From contig CAJNOJ010000008.1 in the NCBI GenBank assembly GCA_905250025.1, forward strand, positions 868,001-932,000: DNA of 64,000 bases. Direction: 5' to 3'. This stretch comes from Adineta ricciae (Eukaryota > Rotifera > Eurotatoria > Adinetida > Adinetidae). The translations under genes and the position numbers were made by a program. Shown piece after piece: positions 60,243 through 64,000 of this stretch (the stretch's first letter is position 1; each line of letters begins with the position of its first letter). Under the pieces are notes generated by a model. The model had not been told where the DNA came from. It did not search any database and worked only from the letters and a program-made list of their open reading frames with translations.

Positions 60243-61765
60243 ATGTCTAATTCAAGTGGTTTAATCGACAGCACAAGTCGGTTAAAACAATTTTCATGGG
60301 AACAATGGGATAATCAAACGATTGCTGTTATTTTTCGGTATGTAGGCAATAGTCTGTAGTCTAATATTTCCAAGAGAAAACTAATTCTGTTGTTTTCATC
60401 ATTAGACCGGGTAAAAACGGTCTGGATCGTTACGTTCTCAAACGTTACGTTGAAACTGTTTTGATGCAATCTAATCGATGGAAAGCTTTATCGTTCTATT
60501 TTTCACAAATCTCACCAGCGATTCTTGCATATCCATTGACAAAGCACGAAATAGAACTTATGCGCGACATCTTCAAATATCATCTACAGAATGAATCGTA
60601 CGCGCGTATTCTACAACTAAATAATCAAGTAATCGAATTCGAGGCTTTGCTTGATTTGACTTCTCGTTCTCAACAATTGACAAACTCGAATCCGAACACT
60701 CTTAACCGTAATTATTTGATGAATGGAAACAAGCCGGTGATACCATGCATTCTCTCCACTTACACTCTTCCCCTAACGGCTAAAAATCCTGTCTCTTCGC
60801 CAACAACATTACCATCCCGAGTGCTTCAATCACGTGAACCTGATACGATTGCTCAAATTTCAAACTTATATTCGAAAGCTGCACTTTCACCTGATCTCCA
60901 TCTCACCTTGTTTGTGAACGCAAAAGTCGATGGCACGGGTTGGGTACAAATCAACAATGTCTATTTGCCGTTTCTCATCAAATGTCGACAACGTCTTGTT
61001 CCTCATCAAATTCTTGTTGCGTGTAAAATTCTACAATCTGAAGACTTACGCTCGGTACTGATACGTGCATCACCCACAGATGTTACTCTACTCAATTCAA
61101 TGATACGGGAATGCAAAATTAATAATGAACAAATTCCTGAAAATGCTCTGTTGATCAATGTACGGCATGTTCTTGTCGGTACGAAAAATCTCGTATATGC
61201 AAAGATCTTACTGAAAGATGATCCGACAGCGAAAATCAATCGTCAATACAAAAGTGTGCTGGCAACTCATGGTGGTTCAATGCTGATTTCGACACAGATC
61301 TTACCATTTGTGTGTACCATGAACTATACCTATGTTCCATATGATTATATTTCAAGTAATCATCCTAATTTGCATCCACAATTGAAGAAAGTGGCTCGTG
61401 TACCACATACGAACGAATTGGATTATTTACAATTAGTTCGACTGTACTATAATGATAAAGAATTGCCGTCCGATGCATTGGTAATCGATATCGAACATTT
61501 GAAACAAGTTCAACTTGTTCCATCGAAGACAATATCATTACTTGAACACCATGCCAAAGAGAAAAGCAAACTTGAACAACAGATCATTCGGTTGAACAAT
61601 GCAGCAGCGAAGAAACGAAAACATCCGAACAAAAAACAAGATAATCAACAGCTACGACAAAAACTGAAGACTTCGAATGACATTCGTCCAGTCATAGGTT
61701 ATTGTCCTGCGTCCATAACTCTCAAACAACAAAATAATCCTCAGCACGGCCAATCACATTGCTAA
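60243..61765 (+). CDS. Unrecognised 484-residue protein
   Basis: Not recognised. Two exons (60243-60337 and 60406-61765) join in frame (AVIF/RPGKNGLDRYVLKRYV). The N-terminus has helical, Trp-rich sequence (FSWEQWDNQTIAVIFR; WKALSFYFSQISPAILAYPL). The centre alternates mixed alpha/beta stretches (LHLTLFVNAKVDGTGWVQIN; LLINVRHVLVGTKNLVYAKI). A second helical region with MNYTYVPYDY follows. The C-terminus is basic with AAAKKRKHPNKKQDN, a candidate nuclear localisation signal. No signal peptide or TM helix is evident. It could be lineage-restricted. Start chosen at 60243 after an acceptor-like TATATAG. Confidence 0.65.
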
Positions 61766-62024
61766 TAATCAATCCCATGTATTTATTTCCCTGTTATTTC
61801 GTTATATTTTTCTTTTGTTTCGACTCCGTATGAGTCCAATCCATATATAATAAATAGACTGTTTTCACGATGATACGCAATAGACTGTACTTCGTAAAAA
61901 TATGCCAACTATGATTACTTTTGCTGTAGTATTATATTAAGAAAAAAAGACAAGGAAAATAAGAAAAAAATATAGACATGAAATAAAGAATTTCATAAAT
62001 ACAAAGCTAACTGTTTGTTTGCAT
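61766..62024. other. Convergent 3' region
   Basis: About 260 bp between the stops of the 484-residue gene (plus) and the Atos gene (minus). AATAAA-like signals (TATAATAAATAGACTG near 61846) serve the plus-strand gene. No other feature seen. Confidence 0.4.
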
Positions 62025-64000
62025 CTATTTTCTCGGCCAATATTTGGGTGTAGGCACATCTGTCAGAGTAACCAACTGAGGTTTCCCGTTGCCTGAACGT
62101 TCATCATAATCGAGTTTATTACGTGCGAATATCAGTCTGATGTCCGAATGCATGTAAAGCTTCCCTGTTTGTGATGTGACAAAACTAAGCAGAAGAGGAA
62201 ATATCGATTTTTAGAAGAAAAAAAGAAAGAAACGGAAATTTCACGTACCGAATATGAGCTAAGTATCGAAGGTTTTCCCTGAATGTGTTCTGATGAGTAC
62301 TATTTTCTGGCATAAGAACAATTCGTTGACGGATAAATGTTCGATGATCAGCTGGCATATCGCTGAAATCATAAACAATTAAAAATAGATGAACAGCTGT
62401 TCCATTTGGATTCAGTAGTGCCAAAGTGATGGTTCCTTTCGTTGGAGTATGATAACCCCGTTTAGGCAGAGATTGTAAATTTATAAAACCCTATGGAAGA
62501 ATCTATTCTTAGAAAAGATGAAACTGAAGGGAACTTTCGTCTTACGAGATATGGTGAAGCTGCTTGATGTTCAGAAACATTAAACCAAAATGTTGTTACG
62601 GGTAAAACAGCTTGTTTAGGTATGAAAAGTCCACTTGCACCTAATTTGACAGTGAAGCCATCAAGTATGCCACATGGAAGAATTTTTCCGTGTAATAAAG
62701 ATTCCTTTTTTGGTTTGAATATAAACGAATACGAAAAATTCCTATCGAATGAAATCACTTACTATAAAATTAACTCGCAAAGAATTGAATGGTTCGGTGA
62801 TCGATTTTTCATGTGTTCCATTCACACCGGATCGAGCCGAAGATAGGACCACTTCATGTTCGTCATCTGCTTCGAATACACTGTACGATAAAGCACTGAA
62901 CGACAAAGAAAAGAAATCGAAAGTTTTGCATGATGTCGTGTGTACCTTCGAAATAGACGCGGATTGGCTGTTCGTTTTGCTAGAGGAGAATCACAATGTC
63001 CCTGTATTTTCGATGAATGTTTAATTAAATTCTGAAATAGAAAGGTAAAAGTCAATAACTTCGTTTCCTGCTAGTAATAACATACTGGTTTTGTCACCGG
63101 AGATGAAATACTGTTAAGGTTGAGTCTGTTCTGATAAAGGATTCGAATAGCTTTTAGTTTTGATCGTTTGAAGTCAACATCTTCAGGTTGAGAAATTCTC
63201 AATTCATTCTGAAATAGATTGAAAACAATCAAATGAGAAGACAAATCGAATTTCACTTACACTTTTTGTATCATTTTCTTGGTATTTCATTTGTACTTTC
63301 ACTCTGTCGGTTGGACTCATAATAAAATGTTCCAAAGAATTCTTTTGGTTAATTGTCACTTGCTCATTGATATGTAATTTGTCTGTCGACGGTGTCGTTA
63401 GGTTAGTTTCAGGATATGTATCTGGTGATAAATCACATGGCCGAAAGCGGCTTTTTTGAGAGTTACTGATTGAACAATGGCAAAGAGGCGAGTTCTGCGA
63501 GCTGTTATCTGTTTCATCATCATTTACTATGCTCTTCGGTTGCTGAATGGCTATCGGCAGACTTCTGGGTCGTTGATTCGGCTGTAAAGATAATAAATTC
63601 ATGGATACAGTTGTCGCCTGGGAATCATCATCGGTATCACTGGATGCTTGATTATTACTAGCACACTTGCGGCAGAAGGATGGCGAATTGATTTTCGAAA
63701 TCGGTTGTGAAGAAAAGAACGAGCTTGATGGTGAACTGAACGAGGATGGTGGTGAAGAAGCGTTTCCTTGATGAAAGGATGGTTGTTTTTGTCGATGTAG
63801 AGTAACGCACTGTTTCAATGGATCGCAATCAGGAATGATAATCGAATTCGGAGAAGACGAAAATAGATGATCAGGTATTGAATTCAGTGACGAATCATAG
63901 CCTGACGACGACGAAGAAAATATGGGAATTTCAGGTGTGTTCATCGGATGAGAATCACTACTGTTCGAACATAGATCAAACGAAGAACGAGACGATGAAT
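62025..64000 (-). CDS. ATOSA: Atos (FAM214A/B) family protein, 5' partial
   Basis: Homologue of the Atos/FAM214 nuclear regulators (Drosophila Atossa controls macrophage metabolism). The C-terminal block is diagnostic: HGKILPCGILDGFTVKLGAS, LPVTTFWFNVSEHQAASPYL, GFINLQSLPKRGYHTPTKGT, then ALLNPNGTAVHLFLIVYDFS, DMPADHRTFIRQRIVLMP and a last exon ending TPKYWPRK at 62025. The middle exon NPRLFRRSALSYSVFEADDE matches the family's NF/SVLNYRL region. The N-terminal part is Ser-rich and disordered. The frame stays open to the right edge, so the start is beyond 64000; an internal Met at 63944 is an alternative. The vertebrate paralogue is not resolved. Confidence 0.85.

Noticed and set aside
62622-63024. 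Plus-strand frames of 74 and 91 codons
   Set aside because: They are antisense to well-supported Atos exons and carry no independent evidence.

Overview
This is a compact metazoan nuclear window, most likely from a bdelloid rotifer or a close relative. The evidence is indirect. About 28 protein genes, on both strands, fill 64 kb. They are split by GT-AG introns that are mostly 40-60 bp. The base composition is AT-rich, spacers are often only 20-300 bp, and many start codons sit just downstream of a pyrimidine-rich AG. That last feature fits spliced-leader trans-splicing, which is known in bdelloids. The gene set is animal (GPCR, TBK1, MLK, TRPA channel, NCKX, neuronal calcium sensor). I recognised no rRNA, tRNA, CRISPR array or intact transposon, although I could not run covariance models. 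All spliced models were built by reading splice sites and frames by eye.

Layout. 0-2 kb: a class A GPCR (5' end cut off) and a small secreted protein with a C-terminal dibasic site. 3-11.7 kb: a minus-strand tandem of importin-4, RhoGDI and a TBK1/IKK-epsilon kinase. 12.2-13.9 kb: two secreted proteins, an SGNH hydrolase and a 79-residue peptide, transcribed divergently from TATA-box promoters. 14-16.3 kb: a polyQ, low-complexity protein. 18-30.3 kb: a plus-strand tandem of NCKX exchanger, DDB1, NTAN1 and isovaleryl-CoA dehydrogenase (IVD), with an intronless sigma-GST-like gene nested inside one IVD intron. 30.5-32.8 kb: a chitin-binding/EGF extracellular protein with a tail of in-phase microexons. 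33-36.7 kb: a mixed-lineage kinase. 37-42 kb: FBXO47, SPT2 and a mitochondrial DsbA/GST-kappa-type protein. 42-49.5 kb: a minus-strand series of TRPA channel, SAM methyltransferase, CD225/dispanin, CFAP97-domain protein and NCS calcium sensor. 50.4-53 kb: extracellular Cu/Zn SOD with a mucin-like stalk and a MAM receptor-like protein. 53-56.4 kb: TIM21, PTTG1IP-like and inositol monophosphatase (minus). 56.7-62 kb: a small unrecognised spliced gene, a short hypothetical protein, PEX12 and an unrecognised 484-residue protein. 62-64 kb: an Atos/FAM214 protein running off the right edge.

Most genes are housekeeping or signalling and are not functionally linked. The notable features are architectural: operon-like junctions (IMPA1-PTTG1IP and NTAN1-IVD), convergent genes whose stop codons lie 20-38 bp apart, a nested probable retrogene, and a run of ten consecutive phase-1 introns. 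Two genes (SGNH hydrolase and DsbA/HCCA-isomerase-like) are worth testing for horizontal transfer. I did not find a convincing wholly new multi-gene system.
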